Origin: Moniliella sp. 'wahieum'
Taxonomy: Eukaryota; Basidiomycota; Moniliellomycetes; Moniliellales; Moniliellaceae
Reading direction: 5' to 3'
Length of the DNA: 64,000 nucleotides
Assembly (NCBI GenBank): GCA_003971905.1
Contig: RSEE01000061.1
Span: 248,001-312,000, forward strand
Shown: positions 1-11,663 of the stretch, piece by piece
Layout: each line of letters begins with the position of its first letter
Numbering within the stretch: the stretch's first letter is position 1
The notes under the pieces: generated by a model
Seen by the model: only the letters and a program-made list of their open reading frames with translations
Databases searched by the model: none
What the model was told of the DNA's origin: nothing
Position numbers and translations under genes: made by a program

Positions 1-700
1 GTAGTTTACTGCGGTATCCTCACTACTTTTCCTTTATACTAGCGGCCAAGCGGTTGCCTCTGCGAGGGGAGCTACATCCGACCCAACCCGAAGTAAGCGC
101 CTCGCCCGATCGAATTCCCAAAAGGCACAAGGAATACGAGAGAACACTAATCATGGGCTTTCGAAGTTATCGATCTTAGTATCTGTTACTGGGATGAATG
201 ATGAAAAGCTGTGGTCGGAGCACATCTTGGTTGCTGGTGTGTCGTACAAAACCTCTACACTTTCGTGGTGCGTTTTGTTTGCCCAGGGCCACGTCGACAC
301 ATCCATCCACCCATTTCAATACATTGCGTGACGGACAGGGCAGAAAACATTCTCTATAGCGCGGTGAAGTGGCATCCCGAAAGAGTCGCTTGGGGGGGAG
401 AGCCTGGTATATAATCAAAGGGGACAGTGGCGAAGGAGCGAGCCCCGCCCCGCACACGAGCAAGGCGAAACGTTACGGGCGAAGGATGTGGACCACATAA
501 TCGACCCAGGGCGCCAACTCGCCTGTGGGTTCGAGGCGTGTGGCCCATTGGATTCCGGAGGGAGCGCGGGAAAATGCGAGGAGGGGAGGATACGCACCGT
601 TCCCTCTCTCTTCCAAAACACAGATGACGCACCCCTCGATACGGATACGAATGAAACAACCGGGGTACAAAAGGCGGAAAAGAACAGAAGCACCATATAC
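1..700. other. Left-edge region, no gene recognised
   Basis: This lies downstream of the G-alpha stop codon. Open frames here are short, overlap on both strands and match no family I recognise. It probably holds the G-alpha 3' untranslated region and intergenic DNA. Confidence 0.5.
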
Positions 701-1764
701 TCAAAGCAGTCCGCATTCCCTCAAGTTGTTGGAGAGAATTGTATCGTTGACCGCAGTCATGACAAACTTGATCTGCTGGGTATCGGTGGCGCACGTGTAG
801 TGGGTGTAGATCTGTTTGGCGCGGTTCTGGTTGAGGCGGACAAACTGTTGGGTCAAGAACTCGAGGGCGGCATTGTAGTCCGAACCTCCGGTAAAATCGG
901 CAAAGTAGTTGGACAAAGGCGAAGTGGACAGCTTCTGCTCAAAGAGATCAATCTTGTTCATAAAGAGGATGATGGACGAGGCAGAGAACCATCGGGAATT
1001 GCAAATCGAGTCGAACAGCATCAAGGCCTCGTGCATCCGGTTGACGTTGGCATCCTCATACAGTGCCTGGTCGTATTCCGAAACGGCAACCAAAAACAAA
1101 TAGCTGTGACCCCGTCAAAACAGTGGATCCACTTTTTGCGCTCGGAACGCTGGCCGCCCACATCAAGCAGTTTGTACGTCAACCTGCCGATCTCAAAGGT
1201 GGTTTCCGTAATTCCCGTCGTCTTGACCCGGGAGCGCAGTACGTCTTGGTCCGTGGGCATGTAGTCGGCGGCGCCAATGCGAGCAATTGCATCAAAGTAA
1301 TAGGGCGCCGAGTCGTTCAGCTGGAACTCGCGAGAGCGCGCAAAGCAAGCGAGGATCCAGCATCATGCCACAGCACATCGACAGCTTGCATCAGCGCGGG
1401 GGGCATCACGCTAGCCTCAATTTGGCTCGGGGCGGCAAGGACCACCTCTCGGCGCCGGCACGGCGTGGGCCTCGGCAAGGGGCAAATCCAGTACCTCCAT
1501 CGCCTCCAACAGCACCTTCATGCTTTGCACCGTGTTGGAAAAGATGATCTCCTTGTACGACTCGCGCTCAGACACCGAGTAGGGGCCGTGGTGAATGAGT
1601 TTCATTTGTTTCAGCACCGTGCTCTTCCCCGACTCGCCAGCGCCGAGGAGAAGAAGCTTGACCTCGCGGCGCTGTGCCAGGCGGTCGTTCTTCAGCTGGG
1701 CGTCGATCGCATCGTTGCGTGCTGCTGCTACCGTCTCGTCGGGGCGGGAGGAGATGCAGCCCAT
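701..1764 (-). CDS. Heterotrimeric G protein alpha subunit (frame-broken)
   Basis: GTP-binding alpha subunit that relays signals from seven-helix receptors at the plasma membrane, in fungi typically to cAMP or pheromone pathways. The start MGCISS gives an N-myristoylation site (Gly2) and a palmitoylation Cys3. Visible motifs are GAGESGKST (G1, residues 41-49), an RVKTTGI switch [13 protein letters not shown] (G3), NKID (G4) and TCATDT (G5). The C-terminus NNLRECGLL has Cys at -4, the pertussis-toxin-type position. Total length is about 354 codons, normal for the family. The frame changes at least twice, between about 1420 and 1450 and near 1095, while the conserved sequence continues across each break, so missing bases are likely. 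The N-terminal helix looks like basidiomycete Gpa1-type subunits, but I cannot assign a numbered paralogue. No intron is evident. Confidence 0.93.
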
Positions 1765-4257
1765 GGCGGAGGGGTGGTGGGGTGGGACAGCGGTTGGTCG
1801 AGCGAATCTAGACGGAGGCAGCGAAGACGAGGGATGGTTAATCAGTGGGAGGTGATCGAGGTATCGATCCTCGACCCCGTCCTATTCTATTCTAGTCAAT
1901 ATCAATAGTAGCGCTTCAATGAAGTCTCAGATCGCAGGGCCTCAGGGCTTCAGGGTTCGGCGCTTCAGAAGCGCGCCACATGTTGCACTGGTGCACTAGG
2001 TACGACTGCTCCACCGCGCCAGTCCCAGGGAACATCATGCATCATGCATCATGCGCCAGACGCTGGCTGCAGTGCGCGGCACCCACGCTGCCCTGCCCCC
2101 ACCCACAGCATCGGGCCTGGGACAGCATGCCCCGTGGCGCCGTGCGGGCGCACGCAAGCCACTGCCCCCCCGCCGGTGCTGGACCCTGGTCGGGGGAAGG
2201 AACGACTGCGGCGCCACATTCGGCAAGGCAAGGCGCATGCCGCAGCAGGAGCAGATACCGGCACGCTGCCCGCAAAGCCGGCGCGTGTCGCGTCGTGTAG
2301 CGCGCGCCCAGGGCCAAACTCACCGGACTCACCGGAGTTTGGTGTCCACGGCCAAATGGTTGATTGCGGCCAGCTCAGACAGTGCGACAACTCACACACC
2401 CACATAATGGGCGTCGGCCGGTGGACGCAGGGCGCTGGAGTCTCATGCATTTTTGGGAGAAGACCACGCCGGGTCGCCAGCTATCCATATGGTTGTGGTT
2501 GCAGGCAGCTGGACGCAGAGTCGCCGACCCCTCAGGGCCTCGCCTCGAGCCTCAGGGTGATCAATGGAAGAGAGAAAAGACCGAAATCCCCCATAGATAC
2601 ATTTTTGGTTTGCCCCAACGCACATAGTGTCAAACTGTCGCCGTGCCAGGAGCCCTTAGGCCTTATGGCCTGTTCGCGGCATTTTGCCTGATTCCTATCA
2701 GTACTATCAATTGTGGGAGATCCTGTGTCTACCTCTCAGATCTCAGATGTGCCCCTTTCCTTCAGAATATACATATAGATCCAGGCTGCCCAGAGATAAA
2801 GTACTCAATTCTGCTAGAGTGCGACTTGGAGCACTCGCGATCCTATGGATCAGCTGCAAAGCAGCCTTCAGACAAGGCGTGAAAGCAAAGTGGTGATCCA
2901 CAAGTCTTCAAGCAAAGTCTGAAGGGAAGGAGGAAGGAGAGAGAGAAGGGAGCGAACTCTTCCGGACGGCTAAGCGAGCGGCACCGATCCATTGAGGGCC
3001 GTGCAAGGGAACCCTAGCACTACCCCTCTAACAAATTCATCTGCATCCCTTTTCTCTCCATCTCCCTGACACCTGACCTTTTTTGCCTAATACGATCTTC
3101 CACTCCGTCGTCTCCCCATTGCATGCATATAGATTTTCTTCTTGATTTCTTGATACCTTTCCCTCAGAATGAACGCCACGTACGATGCCGTGGGGCGTGG
3201 CTGTGAACGATCTTTATTTTCGCCCCTTCTATTTGATCAGGACTGTGAAGAGTGGCAATCACTTACGACTTGGGTGCACAACATTTGAACGAGGATGGGG
3301 AGAGTTACCTGGCAATGTTATCCCGGGGTTCTTCTGGAGGGCTGCTTGGGACAGAGCAAATGGTTCGTGGGTTAGTGGCAAGGGTTACTTGTCGCCCACC
3401 CGTGCTCCCACAGGTGCAGCTGGCAGGCATCTCATCAGTGCATCTGCCCCTCGGGCTCACCCCCCCCCACCGCCACCTTCTTGCTACCAGCGTCGGATCA
3501 GCCCGACGCATGGTGCAACGGCAATGTCTGTACTGCTAGTGCGGTTTGCTGAACACGGCGTCTGTCGCTCTGCCCCGTCGCAGTGTGCCGGTCGAGTAGT
3601 GCGAGGTGCCTCTTGACTGGGTTGATGCTCCGCCGCTAACAGCATGGGTGGTGAACCCAGTGCTACCACAATGCCGCCAGCTACTCATCATACGTCTCCT
3701 CTGCCGCGCCTTGTGCCATCCGTCTCCGTTCCTGTGCTGACATTTTGGCAGCGCTATCTCGTGGGCCATCCGTCGTCCCCCTCTTCCCTGAAGTCAACGA
3801 GTGGAAAGCAACTGAACGAGAGGCAAGTGTTCGGGCAAAGGAAACGAGAAGTTGCTTCTCTGTCGGATTGTCGAGCGATACGAGTGGGAGCACCAAGTAC
3901 CAAGCCAAGCAAAAGATGCACTGGTAGAGGGAAGGACACAGGATCGGCTGAGAGCACAGTGAGGAGACTTACCTGATTACCAGCTACGAGCACCGTGACA
4001 CCGCGCGTTTTTTTGGCCACAGAGCCTGCCACAGCCAATGCGCAGCTCTTCAATATCATTTTTTGACCCTACCGGTGCGATGGGCCAGAAGCTCAGCATT
4101 GCTACTCCAGGTGCCCATCCCCTCGAGTCTCCCACCAGCGGGTTTTTTTTTTGTTGACTAGGTTGCCGCTGGATCTGGTCCCAACCCATCCACAATAAGT
4201 ACGTTGGGTGTGCATGCCTGATTCTCCGCTCGCCCGAGCCACAGCCCGCAAGGCGGC
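1765..4257. other. Intergenic region between G-alpha and the LTR repeat
   Basis: No protein family is recognisable on either strand. The first few hundred bases should hold the G-alpha promoter. A pyrimidine-rich stretch with CTGAC motifs ends in CAG at 3166 and is followed by ATGAACGCC at 3169, which looks like a 3' splice site before a 38-codon open frame, but nothing else supports a gene. CTCAGGGC-type words recur near 1940 and 2530. Confidence 0.5.
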
Positions 4258-4493
4258 TGAGCACTTCGGTTGAGTGGCTCGTGTGTTTTGGCCACCTGGG
4301 CCTTCAGTCCCTCCTCAGGCGTAGGAGTTGCCTTGTTTTTCTCGCTTCTGTTTTCCTTGTTCCACAGCCTAGCCCCTGGAGGCGACTGGCCGCTTGACGT
4401 TTCTCTCTAGGCGTTGCCGGCTGGCTTCATCCACCACCGTCACCAGTGCGGTTGCATCACCCTCGAGGACCATCAGGACTCCAGGTCTCAACA
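4258..4493 (+). repeat. Solo-LTR-like dispersed repeat (copy A)
   Basis: About 220 bp align, at roughly 80% by eye, with the element at 34471-34698 in the same orientation. Both share GTTGCATCACCCTCGAGGA and end CTCCAGGTCTCA(A/T)CA. The first 10-15 bases differ between copies, and I find no target-site duplication here, so the 5' boundary is approximate. The TG...CA ends follow the better-preserved copy. There is no coding capacity. Confidence 0.7.
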
Positions 4494-5280
4494 AACTTCT
4501 CCCACCAAGGCTTCAAGCCTCAAGACATAGGTTGGCCTCGAGATCGGACTTACCATTGACGTTGCCCTTTGAAATTGGGTACAATGGTTTCGGTTGGAGA
4601 AGGGCGGGTACATATCTGGGCCCTTCGCCGGCGGCGTACCGTGCTTGTACTCTGTTGTGCTTGAGAGCCGAGTCCAGTGTTGACTCGTGAGGCCTGAGGA
4701 AACTAGAGTTGGTCACCAGCAGGCATAGTGCTAGTGAACTTGATTCCTGAGCGCCTGCGCGCCTGACTTCATGCTGGAGCGGTTGGGCGGCGAGACGCTG
4801 GGTAGTGTTGGTGGCAGTGCCGTTGAAACGAGGCCATTTGATGTATGTCGTAGTAGTGGTGGGTGCACTGGGGCGGAGGCTGCTGGCGCGGCGTATGCTA
4901 GCGTAAGGACGCGCGGGCAGGCACACCGGAGAGAGACGCGGGGTTTGGGCGCTTGGGTTGGACGTTGGTGCCTGCACGCCGCCGATCTTCTTGCGCGTCA
5001 GGAGGTCTGTGCACACACTGCCCCTGCGCCTAGGCTGCAATGCAGCGCTAGAGGGGCAGTGCGCTGTCCTGTGCCGCCCCGAGCCGCAAGATGGCGCCCA
5101 GCACCAGCAAGGGGGCAGTGTTGCGGACATGGTTCTCTCTAGCCTCTGATTCTGAGGATCTCAACTCTCAACGTTCAGTTGAACGTTGAACCTACGAAGG
5201 CAGTCGTCAACCCTTGCCACGTTCTCCGTTGCTTACGCCCACCACCCCTTCCGCCCCTGCCCCTTCCCCCCACATCCGCC
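4494..5280. promoter_or_regulatory. Upstream region of the transketolase-family gene
   Basis: No gene is recognised. At 5168-5194, about 90 nt before the ATG, there is a compact inverted set of AACGTT words ending in CCTACG. A similar cluster lies upstream of GFA1 (42671-42694). Confidence 0.35.
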
Positions 5281-7294
5281 ATGCCCCTCCAGGCCTTTGA
5301 TATTACCAAGTTCCCTGTCCCGCTGGACCAGTACAAGCCTGTGCCCCTGTCGCTTGCCGACAAGCAGCTGACTGCAGAGCAGAAGGCCCAGCTGGCCACC
5401 AACATCAAAATCCTCCGTGAGGCCATCATCTTCTTCACCGCGTCTGGTGCGGCTCGTGGCGGTACGCATTCCTTCCGTGCGCTCTTTCGTCCGGGAATCT
5501 TACTGACCCTTTCCCGCACACAGTCTCTGGCCACACGGGTGGGCCTTACGACACTGTCCCTGAGGTTGTTCTGCTCCTTTCGCTCTTTGCTGGCCCTGAT
5601 GGCGACAAGTTCTACCAGACTTTCTTCGACGAGGCTGGCCACCGTGTTGCCACCCAGTACCTTCTCGCTGTTCTCGATGGCGCGTTCCCAGCCGAGCACC
5701 TCCTCTACTACCGTGAGGCTGACAGCAAACTCCCTGGCCACCCCGAGTTGGGCTTGACTCCGGGCGTCAAGTTTTCGTCGGGTCGTCTGGGCCATGTGGC
5801 CGATGGTCAATGGTGTAGCAGCTGCCCACGCGACAAGATCACTATTATGCTTGGTTCGGCGACGGCTCGAGCAGGAGGGTGACGATGCCGAGGCGGCGCG
5901 CCTTGCAGTTGCCAAAGACTTGAATGTGAAGCTCTTCATTGATGACAACAATGTCACCATTGCCGGCCACCCTCGGACTACTTCAAGGGTTACGACGTTG
6001 GCAAGACGTTGGAAGGGCATGGCCTCAAGATCATTCGTGCCGAGGGTGAGGACCTGGACAGCCTCTTTGGCGCGATCATTGAGTCAGTCAACACCAAGGG
6101 TCCCGTCGCTGTGATCACCAAGCGTCCCATGGCACCTGGTATCAAGGGCATTGAGGGCAACCCTCACGGCCACGATGTGATTCCCCTTCCCAAGGCGATT
6201 GAGTTCCTTACCGACGCTGGGAACAAGGATGCTGTTGCCATCCTCGAGAGCATCAAGCCCCGCAAGGACCCTTACACTTACATTGGATCGACCAAGGAGC
6301 GTGGTGCCAACCGTGTTGTGTTTGGTGACGCTGTGGCCGCTGTGCTGGACAAGACGTCGGCGGAAGAGAACGCCAAGAAGGTGCTTTGCGTTGACTCTGA
6401 CTTGGAGGGCTCGACTGGCCTTAAGGTCATTCACCAGAAGCACCCCGAGGTCTTCTGGTCCTCGGGCATTTGCGAGCGCGGCAACTTTAGTGCCGCGGCT
6501 GGCTTTGGCTCGTTCGTTCCCGAAGGCGAGTACCGCACCGGTATCTTCTCCACCTTCTCAGCCTTCCTCGAGATGATCGTCTCGGAGCTCACCATGGCCC
6601 GTCTCAACAAGTCTAACGTTCTCTCTCTCATTTCTCCCATGCTGGTGTGGATGAGATGGCGGACAACACCTGCCACTTTGGTATTAACAACTTCTTTGCC
6701 GACAATGGCCTGTCCGATGCGGGCGTGCCTACCAGCCTCTACTTCCTGCCGACCCGACTCAGATGACGGCGGTGATTGAGAAGGTGCTGTATGCGCCTGG
6801 CCTTCGGTTTGTTTTTCGACGCGCTCAAGGTTCCTTGGGTGTTGAAGGAGGGTTCGGACTCGGAGCGCTTCTATGGCGAGGGCTACACTTTTGTTCCGGG
6901 CAAGGATGACATTATCCGTGGTGCTCCCGGTGAAGTCGAAGGCTGGATCGTCACGTTTGGTGAGATGCTGTACCGTGTCGTCGATGCCGTTGACAAGCTC
7001 AAGGCCGAGGGGATCAAGGTTGGTGTGATCAACAAGTCGACCCTCAACGTCGTAGACGAGGAGGCGATCAAGGTGTGGGGTGCTGGCAAGTTCACCCTGG
7101 TGGTCGAGTCGTTCAACAAGGCGACTGGCCTTGGCTCGCGCGTCGGCTCTTGGCTCCTTGAACGCAACATTCGCCCGGGCAAGTTTGGCCACCTCGGCAC
7201 CACCATTGAGGGTTCGGGTGGACTCTGGGAGCAAATCCCCCACCAGGGCCTCGACTCGGACTCGATCCAAAAGAAGGTCAAGGAGCTTCTTTAA
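5281..7294 (+). CDS. Transketolase-family thiamine-diphosphate enzyme (frame-broken)
   Basis: Cytosolic ThDP enzyme that moves two-carbon ketol units between sugar phosphates. After splicing an intron at 5462-5523 (62 nt) the sequence reads GVSGHTGGPYDTVPEV. The ThDP/Mg-binding loop appears as GSDGSSQEGDDAEAARLA followed by FIDDNNVTIAGH. The pyrimidine-domain catalytic glutamate lies in GICERGNFSAAAGFG. The C-terminal transketolase domain runs to KKVKELL. The length is about 650 codons, typical of transketolase, but the substrate-side sequence (LTPGVKFSSGRLGHMWPMVN) differs from canonical Tkl1, so this may be a divergent paralogue rather than the main pentose-phosphate enzyme. Frame breaks occur near 5815-5880, 5975, 6635, 6750 and 6830, with the protein continuing in another frame each time. 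Confidence 0.88.
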
Positions 7295-7774
7295 TCTGTT
7301 TTGTTCGGTCGTAACTGCCTGATTGCATCTGGCCTACTCCTTGAATCGACGGGCTTCAGCGGCTGAAGCTCTGCTGCTGCTGACCCTCTCCTTTCTATAG
7401 CTGATCAAAAGGGGCATATGTGATTGCCAGGTGCTTCTAATTGTCCACATAGACACTCTCTAAGCTTGATGTCACGGTCCTCTCAAGTAATCTGGCAAAC
7501 GTTCCTACTGCGCGCTTCCTAGCCATGTCTCCTCCTACCAACGACTGCTTTGCCTCCTTGAGTTCTACTCGCCTTTCTCTGGCTGGGGTGCGGATATGGG
7601 CCAGGAATAGGCTCCTGCGGTGCACTCAAAAATGCAACGTTGAAATCTGACCTTCACGCCGGATGTGGCAAGGGACAGCGGAATTGGCTGGCATTGCGTG
7701 CCCAAAGCGTCAACCAAACGCGTCCAACTGGAGCCCAGCCACCGTGCTGTCCAGGACTCAACCACCGACCCGTT
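7295..7774. other. Intergenic, 3' end of transketolase gene and RPN8 promoter
   Basis: No gene is recognised. It separates two genes in the same orientation. Confidence 0.5.
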
Positions 7775-8884
7775 ATGCCCACCACGACAGCCGAAACGGT
7801 CGCGCTGTCCAACACGACAGTTATTGTCCACCCACTGGTTCTGCTCAGTGTGGCGGATCATGCGGCTCGGAGTGCAACGGGCGCGCGGAAGCGCTGTGTG
7901 GGTGTGTTGCTCGGCCAAGATGATGGTCAAGTGGTCAATGTGGCCAACTCGTTTGCGGTTCCCTTTGAGGAGGACGATCACGACCCCAAAACCTGGTTTC
8001 TGGACCACAATTACATCCTAGGCATGAACGACATGTTCAAAAAGGTCAATGGTACGCGCTTTTTCCACTGGGTAACGTACCATGCAAGGCACTGACTTAC
8101 AATCTGATGGCAGCTAAGGAAAAGATGATCGGGTGGTACCACACCGGTCCCGACTACGCTCTTCCGATCTGGAGATAAACGAGCTGATGAAGCGGATCAT
8201 TCAACGCCCGGTCATGGTCATTATTGACCCACGGCAGCGAGAAGCTGGCTTGCCTACCAATGCCTACTTTGCTGTGGAGGAGATCAAGGACGATGGGACG
8301 ACGACCGAAGCTACTTTTATGCATGTTCCATCGGAGATCCAGGCTGAGGAGGCTGAGGAGATTGGAGTCGAACATTTGCTTCGGACGTGCGAGACACCAC
8401 TCAGTGGGGACGTTATCGACGCGGGTGGAGGATCGGCTGGTGGGGCTCCGGGGACTGCAGGGCGCTTGGTTGAGATTCGGGATTACCTGCAAGAGGTAGT
8501 AGCGGGCCGCTTGCCGGTGAACCACCAGATCATTTATAACCTCCAAGATATGTTCAACTTGCTTCCCAACCTAGATATGCCCCGCTTCAACGGGCCTTGA
8601 CCGCAGCCAACAATGATCAACTGTTGGTTGTTTACCTCTCATCATTGATTCGCTCTGTTATTGCTCTCCATGGCTTGGTCGACAACCGCATGGACAATGC
8701 TCGTGGCGATGATGATGATGCCGATGCTCAGGTTCCCACCGGGGAGGAGGAGACGAATAAAGACCAAGAAGACGGCAAGGACAAGCCAGCCGATCCATCT
8801 GAAAACCAGAGACAAAGTAGCTGTTCATCTCCATCTCAGGGGGAAATGCACGTTGCGATTGTACACATTGTGATTGTATTCTGA
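7775..8884 (+). CDS. RPN8: 26S proteasome regulatory subunit Rpn8 (PSMD7), MPN domain
   Basis: Structural MPN-domain subunit of the 19S lid that pairs with the deubiquitinase Rpn11. The MPN domain begins [19 protein letters not shown] and continues [24 protein letters not shown]. An intron at 8052-8113 (62 nt) interrupts [17 protein letters not shown]. As expected for Rpn8, the full JAMM metal motif is absent. The second half has [31 protein letters not shown] and the helix [20 protein letters not shown], then an acidic Lys/Glu-rich tail. The spliced length is about 349 codons, normal. The frame shifts near 8148, 8400, 8465 and 8598, each restoring conserved sequence. The final frame and stop are less certain than the core. 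Confidence 0.93.
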
Positions 8885-9341
8885 TGACCGAACTGACCCA
8901 TCTCCGTGCTGGGTAGGGGGGGGTTAGGCCCCTTGGGTGTGGGCAAGGCAGCTGTTCCGTGCTTCTGGCTACTGCATCATATGGTCCGCTGAACCATGTG
9001 GCCTACCTTTAGTGCCATCAGCAATAGTCTGTCAGTCTCGTCAGCGATCCGGTTGATATTGTCTGGGCGACTGGGTGGGGGGGAAATGATGCTGTGGTGA
9101 TGTACATAAGACAACCCACCACACCAATGTGAGCCAAACGTGGCCGTGCACGGCTGACTGTCCCAAAGCGGCGCTAAGCCTGAGCGGATTTTCCACTGGA
9201 CGGAAGGTCGTTGTTCAGTGCCCTGTGCGGGATATGTCCCAACCCTACCGGAACAATTCGTCGTGGTCAGAAATTGCTTGGTATGACCACCTTCTTGGCC
9301 CATCGCCATCACCACTACCACCACCACCTCTCTTCTTTACC
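8885..9341. other. Intergenic, NAC-alpha promoter
   Basis: No gene is recognised. The pyrimidine-rich sequence with CCACCA repeats just before 9342 fits a 5' untranslated region. Confidence 0.5.
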
Positions 9342-9973
9342 ATGTCCGCCACGATTGAGGAAGTCACCGAAGGCCTGCAGAACGCCCCGCTGGCTCAGGC
9401 CGGCTCGGATGTGGTTGTTTCGGAGCAGATTGCGAACCGCGCGAGCGCAAGAGCCGCAAGGCTCTCCAGGGCCTCGGCCTGGAGCGTGTGCCCGGCATTT
9501 CGCGCATTGCCATGCGCCGTGCTCGTGGCCACCTGTACGTGATCAGCAACCCGGATGTACAAGTCTTCCACTGCCGACTCGTATGTGATCTTTGGTGAGG
9601 GCAAGGTTGAGGACCCCAACCAGCAGCAACTTGCGCTCCCAGGCCGCCCAGCAGCAGCAGCAGCAGCTCCTCCAGATGCAGCAGGCTGCCGGTGGCGATT
9701 TCTCTGCTCCAAGCCGAGGCGCTTTTGTCGGAATCCAAGCCAGCCTGCTGAGGAGGATGAGGAGCCCATTGATGCCGAGGGCGTGAACGAGTCTGACATT
9801 GAGCTGGTCATGGCTCAATCCAAGGCTAGCCGCAACCGTGCGATCAAGGCGCTCAAGTCTACCAACGGTGACCTGGTATGTATTTGTTTCTTGGCGCTAG
9901 CGTGTTTCCCTGTCCTTGGCCCTTCTGACTTGTCCCATTTCAGATCAACGCCATTATGGAAGCAACGGCCTAA
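9342..9973 (+). CDS. EGD2: Nascent polypeptide-associated complex alpha subunit (frame-broken)
   Basis: Ribosome-associated partner of NAC-beta that binds emerging nascent chains. The NAC domain is visible in pieces: [18 protein letters not shown] and LYVISNPDV, then [20 protein letters not shown] glutamine-rich linker with a CAG run (about 9650-9680) follows. The C-terminal UBA domain reads [20 protein letters not shown] and ends NAIMEATA. An intron at 9876-9943 (68 nt) splits the UBA domain. The total of about 188 codons fits the family. Frame changes near 9445, 9565 and 9635 interrupt the conserved core. The start was chosen as the first ATG in frame with MSATIEEV. Confidence 0.9.
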
Positions 9974-11318
9974 GCGGATGCACTGCTCCATGTCCGCCCA
10001 TGACCCCGATTCCATGCGGGGTTGTATGTGTTTTGACTCGATCCTCTTATGCCATCAGCACAGGTCTTGGCGGGACGTCTTGTACATCGCTGGCTACCCT
10101 CAAGCCACTCGCCATTTTAGTTTGCTATTGGCCGATTCCAACTGGTTGGCCGATCAGATTATGTGTTTCTGTCTTGCCAGCAGCTTGCTCCTGTGTTTGG
10201 TTGATGTTAGCGTGCTCTCGGGATTCGCAAAGCGGCCTGTGAGCCTTGGGAGGGTAGACACTGCAGGGGAATAATGTGATGATATCTACATCGGAACCCG
10301 CTGAGCCTCTGGGGGCTTGAGCAGCCGCGGGGCGATATGGCATGTGAGGGCCTGAGGCTAAAGACGATGAGGGCGAGAGAGTTGACACGGGCTTTACTGG
10401 GCTAGTGGGAAACAGCAGCACGAAGCCGGCGGATGGTGGGAGGGGAGGCGTGAGTAGTGACTTGGGCTTGCTGCCATGGCTGGATTGGGAGAGGTGGCGG
10501 TGGTGACGGAGAGGCAGGTGTTGTTGTTGACTAGGGTGCGAGTAGAGGCAGAGGAAAGCGAACATGAGCAGCAGCAAGGGCTGCCTAGGGTCGGATGGCG
10601 TGGGACACACTGGCACCGGGAAAACCGGTAGCAAAGCGCCCGCAGGCGCCGGGGGAAGCGCAGCACACGTGGCTTGCTGGGCACTGCGTGGCACTGCGCT
10701 GTGGGAGGCCGCGTGCCGCTTGGGCCGGACGGAATGGATATGGATGCAGGAGGCCGCAGCAGTGCAGTGTGCTGGGCGTGCGTGCTGGTGCGTGCGGTGC
10801 GGCGGGGGCGGCGGGGCTGCTCGGGTGCGTGGCGCTGGGATGGCTTGGAGCACCGGCATGCCACATGTCAGCCGCGTGCATGCCAGCGCCTGGCTGGTAT
10901 CTGCTGTTGGCGCCCGCAGCGCCGCAGCAGGCCAGCCAGCCGCCCAGCGCGTGTGAGACCGCCTGCTGCGCTGTCGGGTGCGTGCTTCGTCCGGCGGCGC
11001 GCTGCAGTGCCCAGCACTCAGCGACTCAGCTGAGCTCAGCCAGCGCAGAGCCAGCCGGCCGCGTTCCTGCGGCCCCGTGCTCCATGCGCCCCGCGGACAG
11101 GGGCTGTGTGGCGGCGCGCTGACATAAGCATCTGCGTCTCCGCTGGCCTGCTGCTGGGAACGCCCCCCCGGCGGCGGGCGCTCAGCTCAGCGCTCGGTTG
11201 ATGACGCGGAAACAGCAGAGTGGCCTCAGTTGACAACTCTTTTGCTTCCACCCGCCGCCCTCCCCGACCCCGATTATCCCCGTCCCCGTCTCCGCCTTCG
11301 TCTCTGTCTCCCTCGTCA
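9974..11318. other. GC-rich intergenic region
   Basis: No gene is recognised. Base composition keeps several frames open on both strands between 10.4 and 11.1 kb, with no conserved protein. The interval ends at the CCCTCG array. Confidence 0.5.
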
Positions 11319-11628
11319 CCCTCGCCCTCGCCCTCGCCCTCGCCCTCGCCCTCGCCCTCGCCCTCGCCCTCGCCCTCCCCTCGCCCTCGCCCTCGCCCTC
11401 GCCCTCCCTCGCCCTCGCCCTCGCCCTCGCCCTCGCCCTCGCCCTCTCGCCCTCGCCCTCGCCCTCCCTCGCCCTCGCCTCGCCCTCGCCCTCGCCCTCG
11501 CCCTCTCCCTCCCCTCGCCTCGCCCCTCTCCCCTCGCCCTCGCCCTCGCCCCGCCCTCCCTCGCCCTCGCCCTCGCCCTCGCCCTCGCCCTCGCCCTCGC
11601 CCTCGCCCTCGCCCTCGCCCCCACCCCC
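11319..11628 (+). repeat. CCCTCG hexanucleotide array
   Basis: About 50 imperfect units of CCCTCG (GAGGGC-type units on the other strand), with phase slips such as CCCTCCC and CCTCGCCTCG. It ends about 35 bases before the ATG of the RRM-R3H gene. It contains no stop codon in several frames, which creates long low-complexity open frames (SPSP, RPRP, ALAL). One 445-codon frame opening at 11230 joins the array in frame to the RRM gene, so an N-terminal extension cannot be fully excluded. Confidence 0.95.
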
Positions 11629-11663
11629 CCCACCCCCACCCTTGCCCCCGCCTTTCCGCGTGC

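Noticed and set aside
3967-3990. ACTTACCTG followed by a possible Sm-like AATATCATTTTTTG, suggestive of a U1 snRNA 5' end.
   Set aside because: The stem-loop I sequence of U1 is missing and the spacing is wrong; chance occurrence of the 9-mer is more likely.
8150-8172. The string CGCTCTTCCGATCT in RPN8 equals the end of a common Illumina adapter.
   Set aside because: It encodes LRSSDLE, which fits the conserved Rpn8 sequence with coding on both sides, so it is natural sequence and not adapter contamination. The nearby frame slip is like the others in the window.
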